Below, piece after piece: positions 30,201-38,135 of a stretch of DNA of 64,000 bases (position 1 is its first letter; each line of letters begins with the position of its first letter). A model generated the notes under the pieces. That model was not told the DNA's origin, did no database searches, and was given only the letters and a program-made list of their open reading frames with translations. The stretch comes from Aurantiochytrium sp. KH105 (taxonomy: Eukaryota > Sar > Bigyra > Thraustochytrida > Thraustochytriidae): NCBI GenBank assembly GCA_003116975.1, contig BGKB01000026.1, forward strand, positions 682,001-746,000, in the 5' to 3' direction. A program made the position numbers and the translations under genes.

Positions 30201-30440
30201 ACTGCTTGCGTCGATGCAGGTAATGTAGACGAGGCGCGCCACTATGCGCATCTCATCAAGGACGATGGGGAGCGACTCGAGGCTTTCATCAAGACCAAGT
30301 CGTGGGAAAATGCCATTCAGGTTGCCGTCGCGCTCAAAGACACGACCACGCTCCAGCTCGTGCGCAACAACTGCGAGAGCGACGACCTCAAGCTCGCCAT
30401 TCTGCAGCACGTGCGCGCCATCAACACGGGTGCAGTTTGA
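27219..30440 (+). CDS. VPS16: VPS16 subunit of HOPS/CORVET tethering complexes
   Basis: A 1073-residue protein. VPS16 bridges VPS33 (SNARE-binding) to the rest of the HOPS and CORVET complexes that tether endosomes and vacuoles. The N-terminal half is a beta-propeller with the family hallmark GPYGDWIKYTYNEPVVIIQE near residue 370, followed by EIDALRII and FEPAAMLCDALDAMD. The C-terminal half is the Vps16_C alpha-solenoid, with SIRRTAQLLELEDYKEALTY, MARASLVHFCEAANERTMLK, AELYQQDRAERSADFL and YAHLIKDDGERLEAFIKTKS. A Ser/Pro-rich insertion of about 115 residues (near 590-705) separates the two halves and helps explain the length, above the ~840 typical of the family. A smaller Ser/Pro stretch lies near 265-300. 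The ATG at 27219 begins the conserved propeller. Confidence 0.93.
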   Translation: MAAWQRLGGISFAKHTVYGGDGLAWSLAADDLGEDNLSAAAAFGGPLALLSGGKCGRGAKGKQNTSSLVGDRNAGAIYDMCGRKLGNLPLEGGIPLVPGGFGWLDRVAGHGGELCVTVYVTGAVHAVTASGGEPLQAPVVRTNPFEDHGLSPRIMSLALANDEHDGYIVHACVFGDGIAAVLRSGKVVVAFAGEAGRLRTLNRGLPIGAGAALARLDVAAMTVVLDRTRRYRSHAARARAVRVIVALAEGVVFTVSARSAVRSHVGEQHSQSTNSAAETKAGATSSSPSPSRAPSPAAAVERDYVLRASAAPNGKYVAFFSRNGWLTVMGADLGTTFLEFDTQAGVAPAQMCWCGSDAVVLQWKELGLLVVGPYGDWIKYTYNEPVVIIQEIDALRIISSTAVELLHRVAPSTEAIGRLGSFEPAAMLCDALDAMDNHDTAAADGMRALNEDDVLTKATLDCIEAAKADFDTAKQDRLLRAASLGKSFCDRDADRRSCASAFVLACNALRVLNIVRHESVALPLTIQQFAFMGAPRLALRLAARRMHLLALKITSYLGLDPAVKQAILVDWACAKLHADLPATVPEFNRNPTDPTDRKLVRSSSAASRANPKTLAASSAIAASLSRQIYTPPAQADALTRSPGPATGPPSRTHSPVPPSPSISHATDPSDAGSVAGDPISTNADGLGAFGRNPTSPARAKQERSLVDHLASKLAPVRGIPYARLSRIAATAGKLYASILLARQEPVSIRRTAQLLELEDYKEALTYAVSSYDPNLIQFAVLYMWPGPNSPLRRRLVSTKEPSSENTKDAASRLAAQSEYFELVRRFPMARASLVHFCEAANERTMLKDFHRHTEHHSRMARVSVKEAFACPGLDARLEKLGVAAELYQQDRAERSADFLARATRDHMRLLRIQRELEANTGQSFFVDNSLADTVFNCFALQLDEKAREIKDEFGMSERAFAGIHVRAFAQLQEWSKLRALASTRRCAAPLLDFVTACVDAGNVDEARHYAHLIKDDGERLEAFIKTKSWENAIQVAVALKDTTTLQLVRNNCESDDLKLAILQHVRAINTGAV

Positions 30441-31091
30441 TCATTCGCAAAGCCATCCCACGAGTAGCTAGCTAGTCAAGCCTAGGCCCAGGTCCCCCCC
30501 GGAATCCTCCATAAAATATTAAAAAGCGCGCATGCATGTGAGAATGGAACCCAAAAGGGGGGAGGAATCTTTTTTTCGGTCGAGTTGGCCCAAGCAAGAG
30601 AGAAAAGCAAAAACGAAACCCAGCAAGCAAACGCAGCGCAGGTCTCGGCGCAAGCGAGCGGACGCGCGCGCAGGCCTGGCGGGAGAGGGCCTCGCCCCGC
30701 GCGCGGCGCGGCCGGCTGCGAGCTGCTGCGCTGCGAGCTCCGCCGCGCTGTGCTCTGCGGCGCGAGCGCGTGAGCGCGCGCAGCACGGACGCCTGGGGCG
30801 GAGTGGTTTCGTGCGTTTCGAGCGAGCGAGCGAGCTGCAGCCTCGCGGGTGGTCTCTTGGCGACCAGGCAGACAGGCACGCAGGAAGGCGAGCAGGCCAG
30901 ACGCCGGCGCCGGCTGGCTGCCCAGAGCGCAGGAGACCGGTCCCACGCTCGCGAGCGATCAGGATCGCGAGGCTGTGTCGTCTCTGAAGCGAAAGGCTTC
31001 GATACGTAAAGGATCGGTCGATTGATATCCTTTTGCTTTGTCACCGAATCCAGCAAGAGCCAGACGAGCTTGCCGCCGGCGAGGGGAGAGG
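30441..31091. other. Intergenic spacer
   Basis: This 650 bp region lies between VPS16 and the proline-rich protein gene. It starts with TAGCTAGCTAG and an AAGCCTAGGCCCAGG element and then becomes very GC-rich. No gene was recognised. Confidence 0.5.
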
Positions 31092-34000
31092 ATGGGGTTC
31101 TTTAGCAAGCTCAAAAAGGGCCGCAAGAAGACCAAGGCCCAAGACGAGCAGCAGCAGCAGCAACAACAACAGGAACAACAGCAACAGGGCCAAGAGCAAC
31201 AAGAAGTGGACCATGGCATGGTCCAAGAGCACCAGGATGAGCCCAATGCACTTGCTGTCGCAGAAGAAGCCATTCCTAGCGCAGCGCCCACGGCATACAA
31301 TGCGACCGAAAGTGATCCACGCTCCCCTATACCATCGGCAGTGCCCTTGGCGACTGACGGAGGGGCAGAGCGACCGGCGATTTGTTCGCCACCTCCGCCG
31401 CGGCCGCAGCGCACAACGTCTGGAGCCGGCCCAGCGCGTGGTCTGTCTGTGCAAGGCCTCGGCGCTGGTTCCGTTGCAGCAGACGAAATCAAAGAACGAA
31501 GCAACGAGAGTTACGCCTTTCAAGACGAAGAAGAAAATGACCTCATTGACGGCGTTCCTGCAGCAGACGTGAGGGACAAGCTCGAGAAGTTTTACCAAAT
31601 GTACGAGCCTAGCAAACTGGCAACCATGAACGCCATCATGAAGTACGCTAGGGACAAGGGCCTCACTCGCGTGGACCAAGGTTTGCTGCAAAAATATGGC
31701 TGCACCACGGGTCTCGGCGGTCTCGAAGGTGTTGAAACGATGGACACCGTTAGAGCTCCTCCTCCTCCTCCTCCTCCACCCACAGAGCAGTCCTCGCAAA
31801 AGGCCCCGCCGCCTCCGCCGCCCGTCAATTCGGAAGCATCACAGGATGGCCCGCCAGCCCCGCCTCCGCCGCCGCCTCCGAAGCGTCAATCGTTGTCGTC
31901 CAAACGTTCGTCGGTGCGGAGCAGCCTCGGGCTCGATGCCGCACCTGATCAAAGCGAGTTGGACGCCGCAGAGAGCGTTGACGATGCAGGATTCGCGTCG
32001 CAAGAGTTGTCTCAGGAGGAGCGCAAAGAGGAAGCTCGCCTGCGCGACAGCATCAGACTCCCATTGCGGCCTTCGCTGCTCGTGGATGAGGCCCCGGCCA
32101 GTCCGAGCAACACAAGTCACGTCATGTACAAGAGTTTGAGATCAGCATTGCGCGCGCGCCGCCTTGAGGATCTGCATGAGGACCTCTTGGCTTGTGGTGT
32201 TGAGGAATACACGGATCTTGCCAAGCTCGACACGGTGAACTTTAGAGATGAGGTTTGGGGTCAGATTGGCGACTACATGGTCAAGAAAAAGCTTCGAAAT
32301 CTGGCCAACGAAGCCAAGGAAGCTGCTGCCGCTGTGCAGGGTCAGGAGCAAGATGGCGCCGAGGTCGCGTCGGCCGGAGTCGACAGTGATGCCGGCGAGA
32401 CTGCAAGCGCAGGAACTGCAGAGGCTTCGGCGCCTGCAGCAACATCTTCGGGGAGCAGCAAGCGAATTTCGATGGGCTCGAATTCCGGCAATGCGGCAGC
32501 TCTAGCCATGGCAGCAGTCCAACAGCTGAACGTGCGTCGCGCCGCCTCCGCACAAGATCTCGATCCTGGCAGCGATTGCGAGAGCGAACGCGAACTTCCG
32601 AGCGGTCGCAACGAAAATGAAGTGAACGAATCAGAAGTAGAAGCAGATGTAGAAGCAGAAGAGGCAGAGGAACCCAAATCTGTCGTGACAAAAGAGAGCT
32701 CGACCTCTGCAGGACCGCCTCCCCCGCCTCCCCCGCCTCCAAAGCGTGCCAGCGCAAAGGGTTCTGCGCTCCGCGTGGACGAAGAGCCTCGAGACAATCT
32801 CGAGGCAAAGGGAGTTGCGGTTCCCGCGAGGAAACCATCGCCCTTACCGCCCCTTCCCTCTCGAGAATCCTCGCGCCGTATCAATAGCCAAGATGCGGAG
32901 ATGGTCGACGGAGAAGAAGAAGAAGATTCCGTCTCGTCACAAGATGCTCCTCCGCCGGGCCCGCCCCCGCCGCTTCCGTCGCGGAGATCGTCCCGCCGTA
33001 TGGAAACTCCGAGTGATGGCCAGGACCAAGAGAAAAGCAATGAAAATGTTGAAATGGAAGTTCCCGCCGCAAGTGTACCGCCCCCGCCGCCACCACCGCC
33101 GTCCGCTGCCCAAGAGTCGACCTCTGACGTTGGGAAGGATAATGCTGCTCCCCGAGTTGAGGAGGAAATCGTTGAGATTTCCGATGAGGAAGACGCCGAT
33201 GAATCTGGTGTGGACTCGAGGTATGATGACCAAGGTGAATCTGAATATGAAGAGGGAGAGGTCATTTACGAGGGTGTCGAGGAACCAGCATTCAAAGAGA
33301 GCTACGCGACCACCAAAAAAGATGGCGAAGACGCGGCAACAAAGGAAGAGGAGGATGCTGCAAGCGCAAAAGTGGCACAGAAAATGGCGGCTCCCGATCA
33401 CAGAGCAGACTCCGTTGCAGATGGAGATACCGATGATGAAGCGGCGGAGAAAGAGGAGGAAGAGCAAGACGAGGGCCAGGACGCGGAGATGACCGAGGAA
33501 GAGAAACGCGAGGCCGAGCGGCAAGAACGATTTGCAAGGCAGGAAGAAATCGCTCGTCGCGAGCGCGAGGCAATGGCGGCGTCTGCGTCTGGCGGTAAAG
33601 TCAGCGATACTGCAAGCGAGGCTGATACGATTTTGGAAAGTGACATTTCGCCTGGAAGCACGCCATCTGGATCCTCGCGAAAGTTTATGTCCAAGTCCGG
33701 CATTCCCATCGTTGGCGCGAACGACGAGATGCGAGCGCTTCTCGAACGCCGCCAGCAAAAGAACCAAGAGTATCCGAGTGAAAAAACCATCATGACCGAA
33801 AGCCAGGTTGATGAGGCATGCGACAATTTTCGTCTCGATATGACCGCTGCCACATTCAACACATGCGTCTGTGGCTATCCCAAGTCGGAGCACTCGAGCA
33901 AGAACAGCGCGCGGTCCTCACCGGCAGGCTCGTTCAGGTCCTCAGGTAGTAATCGCTTTTCCCAGCGATTTGCCAACTTTGTGCCGCCTCAGCCAGGGGG

Positions 34001-34418
34001 AGCCCCGACACTTCCGGGACGCAAAAAGCCCGAGGCGTCAGAGACTGCTTCTTCAACGCAGCAGGAGGCTGACGCCGCCACCGAGTCGGCAGCACCTGCA
34101 CCCGCGCCGGCGCCTCCCATTCCCTCTTCGCGGCCGCAATCGCTCCGGTCCACCGCGTCTGCGATTTCGTCCGCGTCTTCAGCGCATGCCAAGGCATCAG
34201 ACGACGAGGCAGACCAGGACGGCTCGGAGCTAGAGCAAGCTGCGAGCGAAACAGACTTGGACGTGGCCCAGGTTCGCGCCAAGGTCGAAGCCTTTTACAG
34301 GGAACACAATCCTGAAAAGCTCGACTCCATGGACAAAATCATGAAAACCTTTGCAGGGCGCGAACACGTTCTCTTGGACAAGCTAGAGAAAAAATATGGG
34401 CAGAGCATCATCTCGTAG
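31092..34418 (+). CDS. Acidic proline-rich scaffold-like protein with duplicated FY...KYG modules
   Basis: A 1108-residue protein of unknown function. It starts MGFFSKLKKG, where Gly2 could be myristoylated next to a basic patch. A poly-Gln tract lies near 20-38. Residues ~160-205 hold a module DKLEKFYQMYEPSKL...LLQKYG, and residues ~1058-1103 hold a second copy, AKVEAFYREHNPEKL...LEKKYG, right before the C-terminus. Between them are at least five poly-Pro runs of the PPPPPPP type, SH3/profilin-like ligands followed by KR(Q/A)S, long Glu/Asp-rich coiled stretches (near 770-850), and a folded-looking segment near 340-410 (SLRSALRARRLEDLHEDLLA) that resembles a SAM-like bundle. A small Cys-containing motif TCVCGYPKSEHS lies near 925. 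The architecture suggests an actin- or membrane-associated scaffold, by inference only. Start: the first ATG in frame; the frame is open a little further upstream without ATG. Confidence 0.8.
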   Translation: MGFFSKLKKGRKKTKAQDEQQQQQQQQEQQQQGQEQQEVDHGMVQEHQDEPNALAVAEEAIPSAAPTAYNATESDPRSPIPSAVPLATDGGAERPAICSPPPPRPQRTTSGAGPARGLSVQGLGAGSVAADEIKERSNESYAFQDEEENDLIDGVPAADVRDKLEKFYQMYEPSKLATMNAIMKYARDKGLTRVDQGLLQKYGCTTGLGGLEGVETMDTVRAPPPPPPPPTEQSSQKAPPPPPPVNSEASQDGPPAPPPPPPPKRQSLSSKRSSVRSSLGLDAAPDQSELDAAESVDDAGFASQELSQEERKEEARLRDSIRLPLRPSLLVDEAPASPSNTSHVMYKSLRSALRARRLEDLHEDLLACGVEEYTDLAKLDTVNFRDEVWGQIGDYMVKKKLRNLANEAKEAAAAVQGQEQDGAEVASAGVDSDAGETASAGTAEASAPAATSSGSSKRISMGSNSGNAAALAMAAVQQLNVRRAASAQDLDPGSDCESERELPSGRNENEVNESEVEADVEAEEAEEPKSVVTKESSTSAGPPPPPPPPPKRASAKGSALRVDEEPRDNLEAKGVAVPARKPSPLPPLPSRESSRRINSQDAEMVDGEEEEDSVSSQDAPPPGPPPPLPSRRSSRRMETPSDGQDQEKSNENVEMEVPAASVPPPPPPPPSAAQESTSDVGKDNAAPRVEEEIVEISDEEDADESGVDSRYDDQGESEYEEGEVIYEGVEEPAFKESYATTKKDGEDAATKEEEDAASAKVAQKMAAPDHRADSVADGDTDDEAAEKEEEEQDEGQDAEMTEEEKREAERQERFARQEEIARREREAMAASASGGKVSDTASEADTILESDISPGSTPSGSSRKFMSKSGIPIVGANDEMRALLERRQQKNQEYPSEKTIMTESQVDEACDNFRLDMTAATFNTCVCGYPKSEHSSKNSARSSPAGSFRSSGSNRFSQRFANFVPPQPGGAPTLPGRKKPEASETASSTQQEADAATESAAPAPAPAPPIPSSRPQSLRSTASAISSASSAHAKASDDEADQDGSELEQAASETDLDVAQVRAKVEAFYREHNPEKLDSMDKIMKTFAGREHVLLDKLEKKYGQSIIS

Positions 34419-34515
34419 TAAAGCGATACACATATATATAAGAGAAAAAAGAATTCGTGAGATGAAATGGGCAAAAAAACGGCATGCGCCCGGCCGTCAG
34501 GTGCGCCGTTTTGCT

Positions 34516-36894
34516 CTATTCGTCCGCTGAAGATTCTTTTGAAAAGGAACGTGCACTTGGTGGCAAAGATATGGCGTACTTGGTCTCCGCAAGCCGTGCG
34601 ACACGCTGCGCATCTTGCTTGCGATTTGCGCGAGTGTACGCGTTGATGATTGTGGTAAAGGTCGTACGATTCGCCACGGCGCGAGGAGGATGTTCCAGCT
34701 TTGCCCCCATGTCTTTGCTGTCGATGATGCCTTGCGCTTCGATTTTCGCCATTGCTTCCTCTCGCGTGGCGCGCGCTCGGCAAACAACCTCCTCCAGCAT
34801 GGCTTCAGCCTCTTCGGGTTTGCCGCGGTCAGCAAAAATTTTGACGAGCGTGTTGAGCGCGATGGTATCAGGCTCGACGCCAGCCTCGTAGAGGTCGTCG
34901 AGGTAGCCCCGGATGCGTGAGAGGAGCGCTGCAGCCTCGCGATCCCGTTGCGCAGCGGTGTCACCTTCCAAAGAGCTATCATTCTCGCCGCCCACTGGCA
35001 AACGATAATTGGAATAAGCATAAAAAAGAATGTTGAACGACATGAGCAGATTCGCTTTGCTGACGTTCGGTCTTGTTCGCTGTTGCGCCACAATGGCTTC
35101 GGCCCTGCTGATGAGCTGAAAGGCGCAATAAATGGAGAGAATGCTGTTCAGCGTGACCTCGTCCGGGACAAGACCGTTCTGCTTGATGTCGTTCAAGATC
35201 GTGTCGACGTCTGCAAGCGCAGCGTCGACATTGGACTGCGCGACATCGTCGAATGTGACGCGGCGTCCAGCCCCGCAAAATTTGTCGACATGCTTGCCGC
35301 CTGCGGAAAGATCAGATTGCGGGACGTAATACTTGACGCAGACGCCACGCATGAGCATGTTATAGACGTTGATGGTGGGTCTCAACGATGACGGGTTCGA
35401 AGGATTACTCATGACGTCTTGGACGATGGATCGCGCCTTGTCGAGCTGGGCTGCCGAGCAAAAGGCCTCAACGACATTTTGCAGCGTGACCACATCGCAC
35501 TGAAGTCCCCGCGACTCCATTAGACCCAAGAGCTCGACAGCGCGGTCCGGATTTGAGCACATGCAAATCTTGCAAGAGCACTGCCCTGTCGTCACGCGGC
35601 AACGGCACTTGGAGTAGCCTTTAAGGAGGATGTTGAAGTGAATGGCGGCCGGCTGGAGGTTGTACCTGGGCATTGTGCCCATGACGAGCTCCTCTGCTTC
35701 CTCGGCACGCCCCGCTGAACTGAGTACGTTCGCGATGGCAGAAAATGAGTATTCAGTGGGTTTGATTCCGTCCGTAGAGAGGATGCGGTGAAAGACGGCA
35801 AGGGCTTTTTCAACGTTGGGGGGTTTCGCGTTGCCATGACCCTTGATGAGATTGTTAAAGACCATGACATCCGGCACAACGAGAAAGTCCTCTTCCATTC
35901 GATCGACAAGGGCCTCGGCGCGTCCTACCAGAGGCGGGTCAAGAGTGACCATCAAGCTGAGTCCCATGGTGAAGAGCTTGACGTCCGGTCTGGCGCCAGG
36001 CTGCCCCAAATAGTTTTCAAAGAAGACGACGCCGTCGCGCTCGCGTCCTGCGCGTTTGTACGCCAAAAGCACGAGTGTGCACGCCTTGCACGACAAGGAC
36101 GTGCCGAGCTGTTGCGCCAGATACTGTACGTGCGAGGCTCGCTCAAAGTCTGGGACACGTGGGGTCTCCAAAAGTGCGACGAGAGCAACATGCAAGGCCT
36201 TTTGGTCGAGCAAGAGAGCGCCCATCGCAATACCCGACTGCAGCGTGGGCAGCACCCGTTCTGGCGGAAGGCAGCGCACGAGCGAGCAAAACGAGTGCTG
36301 CGCGCTGAAGCCACAGCTGCGCTGCATCTCGATGACTTGAACGGCGCTTTCGAGGTCACCGCTGTCGGCAAAGCCTGCTGCCACGACGTTGAAGGTGCTT
36401 TCCGAGGGCTGGGTCCCGTAGGCGTCTGGAGCGCCACGCAGCATGCTGAGAAGGATTTGCATTCCTCGTTGTGGCTGTCCCCCTCGCGCGTACGCCTTGA
36501 TGAGAATGTTCATGGTCACCGTCTGCGGCGCGTCTCCCTCGCGCACGAGCGCCGCGAACTCGCGCTCCGCGCGTGCAACGTCGCCCTTGCTCGCCGCCGC
36601 GTTGAGGCTGTCGCGGAGGTTGCGCACCTCGGCCGACGGCCCTGGCCGGCCCCGCGGCCTGCCGCGCCCGCGGCCCCTGCCGCGCGCGCGCTCGCGCCCG
36701 CGCCCGTGCTGCCGCTGCTCCCGCGGCGCCCGCGGCTGCTCCTGCTCCCGGGCGCCGCCATCATCGCCTCGCGCATCGCCAGGCGCATCGCCATGCGCAG
36801 CGCCAGGCCGCTGCCGCCGCCCGCCGCCCCCGCCGCGCCCGCGCCCGCGGGCCCTGCCGCCGCGCCGCGCGGAGCCCGCCGCCGCGCCGCGCAT
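34516..36894 (-). CDS. Pentatricopeptide repeat (PPR) protein with Arg-Gly N-terminus
   Basis: A 792-residue protein. Residues 1-85 are an RG/GRGR-rich low-complexity tract, typical of RNA-binding extensions. From about residue 95 on come PPR motifs: TMNILIKAYARGGQPQRGMQ, STFNVVAAGFADSGDLESAV, VMFNNLIKGHGNAKPPNVEK, YSFSAIANVLSSAGRAEEAE, HFNILLKGYSK, TLNSILSIYCAF, ALNTLVKIFADRGKPEEAEA, TFTTIINAYTRANRKQDAQR. PPR proteins bind RNA base by base, usually in mitochondria or plastids, in processing or translation. No clear presequence is seen, so the compartment is open. Between two repeats near residues 429-445 is a six-cysteine insertion (KCRCRVTTGQCSCKICMC). It converges on the proline-rich protein gene with a gap of only 97 bp. 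Confidence 0.9.
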   Translation of the reverse strand: MRGAAAGSARRGGRARGRGRGGGGGRRQRPGAAHGDAPGDARGDDGGAREQEQPRAPREQRQHGRGRERARGRGRGRGRPRGRPGPSAEVRNLRDSLNAAASKGDVARAEREFAALVREGDAPQTVTMNILIKAYARGGQPQRGMQILLSMLRGAPDAYGTQPSESTFNVVAAGFADSGDLESAVQVIEMQRSCGFSAQHSFCSLVRCLPPERVLPTLQSGIAMGALLLDQKALHVALVALLETPRVPDFERASHVQYLAQQLGTSLSCKACTLVLLAYKRAGRERDGVVFFENYLGQPGARPDVKLFTMGLSLMVTLDPPLVGRAEALVDRMEEDFLVVPDVMVFNNLIKGHGNAKPPNVEKALAVFHRILSTDGIKPTEYSFSAIANVLSSAGRAEEAEELVMGTMPRYNLQPAAIHFNILLKGYSKCRCRVTTGQCSCKICMCSNPDRAVELLGLMESRGLQCDVVTLQNVVEAFCSAAQLDKARSIVQDVMSNPSNPSSLRPTINVYNMLMRGVCVKYYVPQSDLSAGGKHVDKFCGAGRRVTFDDVAQSNVDAALADVDTILNDIKQNGLVPDEVTLNSILSIYCAFQLISRAEAIVAQQRTRPNVSKANLLMSFNILFYAYSNYRLPVGGENDSSLEGDTAAQRDREAAALLSRIRGYLDDLYEAGVEPDTIALNTLVKIFADRGKPEEAEAMLEEVVCRARATREEAMAKIEAQGIIDSKDMGAKLEHPPRAVANRTTFTTIINAYTRANRKQDAQRVARLAETKYAISLPPSARSFSKESSADE

Positions 36895-36943
36895 CGCGCC
36901 GCGCGCGAGGTCCGCGTCTGCCGCGCTCCTCGTCGCCGCTCCT

Positions 36944-36973
36944 AATCGAATCGAATCGAATCGAATCGAATCG
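36944..36973. repeat. (AATCG)n pentamer repeat
   Basis: Six AATCG units lie about 50 bp upstream of the PPR gene start. Confidence 0.9.
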
Positions 36974-37251
36974 AGCAGGGGCGTCTCGTCTAGCGCATGG
37001 GCGTACCGCTGGTGGAGGTGGTGGAGGGAGGCGAGGAGGCGGTGGTCTCGCGGCGATCTATCGCGAGGAGGGCGGCCTCGCGGTCATGGCGCGGCCGCGA
37101 GCGAGCCCTCGGCGGGTCGTGGTTTCGGGTGTGGTGCCTTGACTCGCGCCTTGTCTGGCGCCAGAGCGAGTTCATGCGGTTCTGGCTTTTGGTGCTCGCT
37201 TTAGCCTTTTTTGTGGTGCCGAAAACGTGGTGGGGCATGGCAGGGCAATGA

Positions 37252-37278
37252 TGGCATGGCATGGCATGGCATGGCATG
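37252..37278. repeat. (GGCAT)n pentamer repeat
   Basis: About five GGCAT units; a similar mixed GGCAC/GGCAT run is at 59938-59970. Confidence 0.9.
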
Positions 37279-37815
37279 CGGGAGGACCGTCGTGCTGACG
37301 TGGGTGGTGGAGATACAGATACTCTTCGCGCAGCAGGAATGAGCAGCAGCCAAGAGGTCTGTGGAGGTGTTGGATGGAGAGATCTCGGGAAGTCTGATGC
37401 TGATGTTGTGGAAGAGGAGAGGATCAGTTAGGCGAGTTTGCCGCAGCGGCCCGAGACGCGGTGAGCAAGACGACACGAGCCAACGTCGTGGCGATAAGAC
37501 GGAGACCTAGGAAAGCGCGGAGAATGTGACGGGAAGGAGACCATTTTCAGGCGATCGGAAACACCGCCAAAAAGCCTCGCTTGCTCTTTCGGGGAACTCA
37601 GCGCAGCGGGACTGATGTTGAGTTTGCGTGGCAGGCACCTTGAGGCAAGGCTAGACCAGCCTGGGCATTACGAGCAACCAAATGGAACTGTACGGTCCCG
37701 ACGTTTCGTAGTGTCATACGTCAAGAGCCATCTACTAGTAATACTTTTGGAGAAAGTCCTCTTCTTCACCAGCCAGGCAGAGCAGCACCTCGCCTCGCCA
37801 AGTAGACCACGCTAC

Positions 37816-37871
37816 GTAAGCCAGGCCAAGTAAGCCAGGCCAAGTAAGCCAGGCCAAGTAAGCCAGGCCAC
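37816..37871. repeat. 14-bp tandem array
   Basis: Four head-to-tail copies of GTAAGCCAGGCCAA, the last ending in CC instead of AA. They lie 265 bp upstream of the carotenoid oxygenase start. Confidence 0.9.
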
Positions 37872-38135
37872 GTATACGTCAAGACAATCGAGAAGTAGAC
37901 CCTGGTCTAGGAGACAGCAGGCTCGTGTCTCTTGGCGGGACCCAGGTCTGCTCTCTGCAGCTGCAAAAACCGCGCGAGCATGGGACCATGGCGAGTGCAA
38001 ACACGAAACACCGCCGCGGGCACACGCGAGCGCCGCAGGAGCAGCCGCCCCGGACCCTCGGAAAGAGCAGCAGAGCAGCAGCACGGCAGCAAACGTCGCA
38101 GCAGGAAAGAGGGGAAAAGAAGAAACTAGCCCACG

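Larger units (their letters stand above)
36895..38135. other. Repeat-containing divergent spacer
   Basis: This 1.2 kb region lies between the PPR and carotenoid oxygenase gene starts. It holds an (AATCG)n run at 36944-36973, a (GGCAT)n run at 37252-37278 and a 14-bp tandem array at 37816-37871. No gene was recognised. Confidence 0.6.

Noticed and set aside
32937-33893. Hydrophobic minus-strand frame of 318 codons
   Set aside because: Its apparent membrane segments come from the complement of Glu/Lys/Asp-rich coding in the proline-rich protein gene (acidic codons read as Phe/Leu on the other strand).
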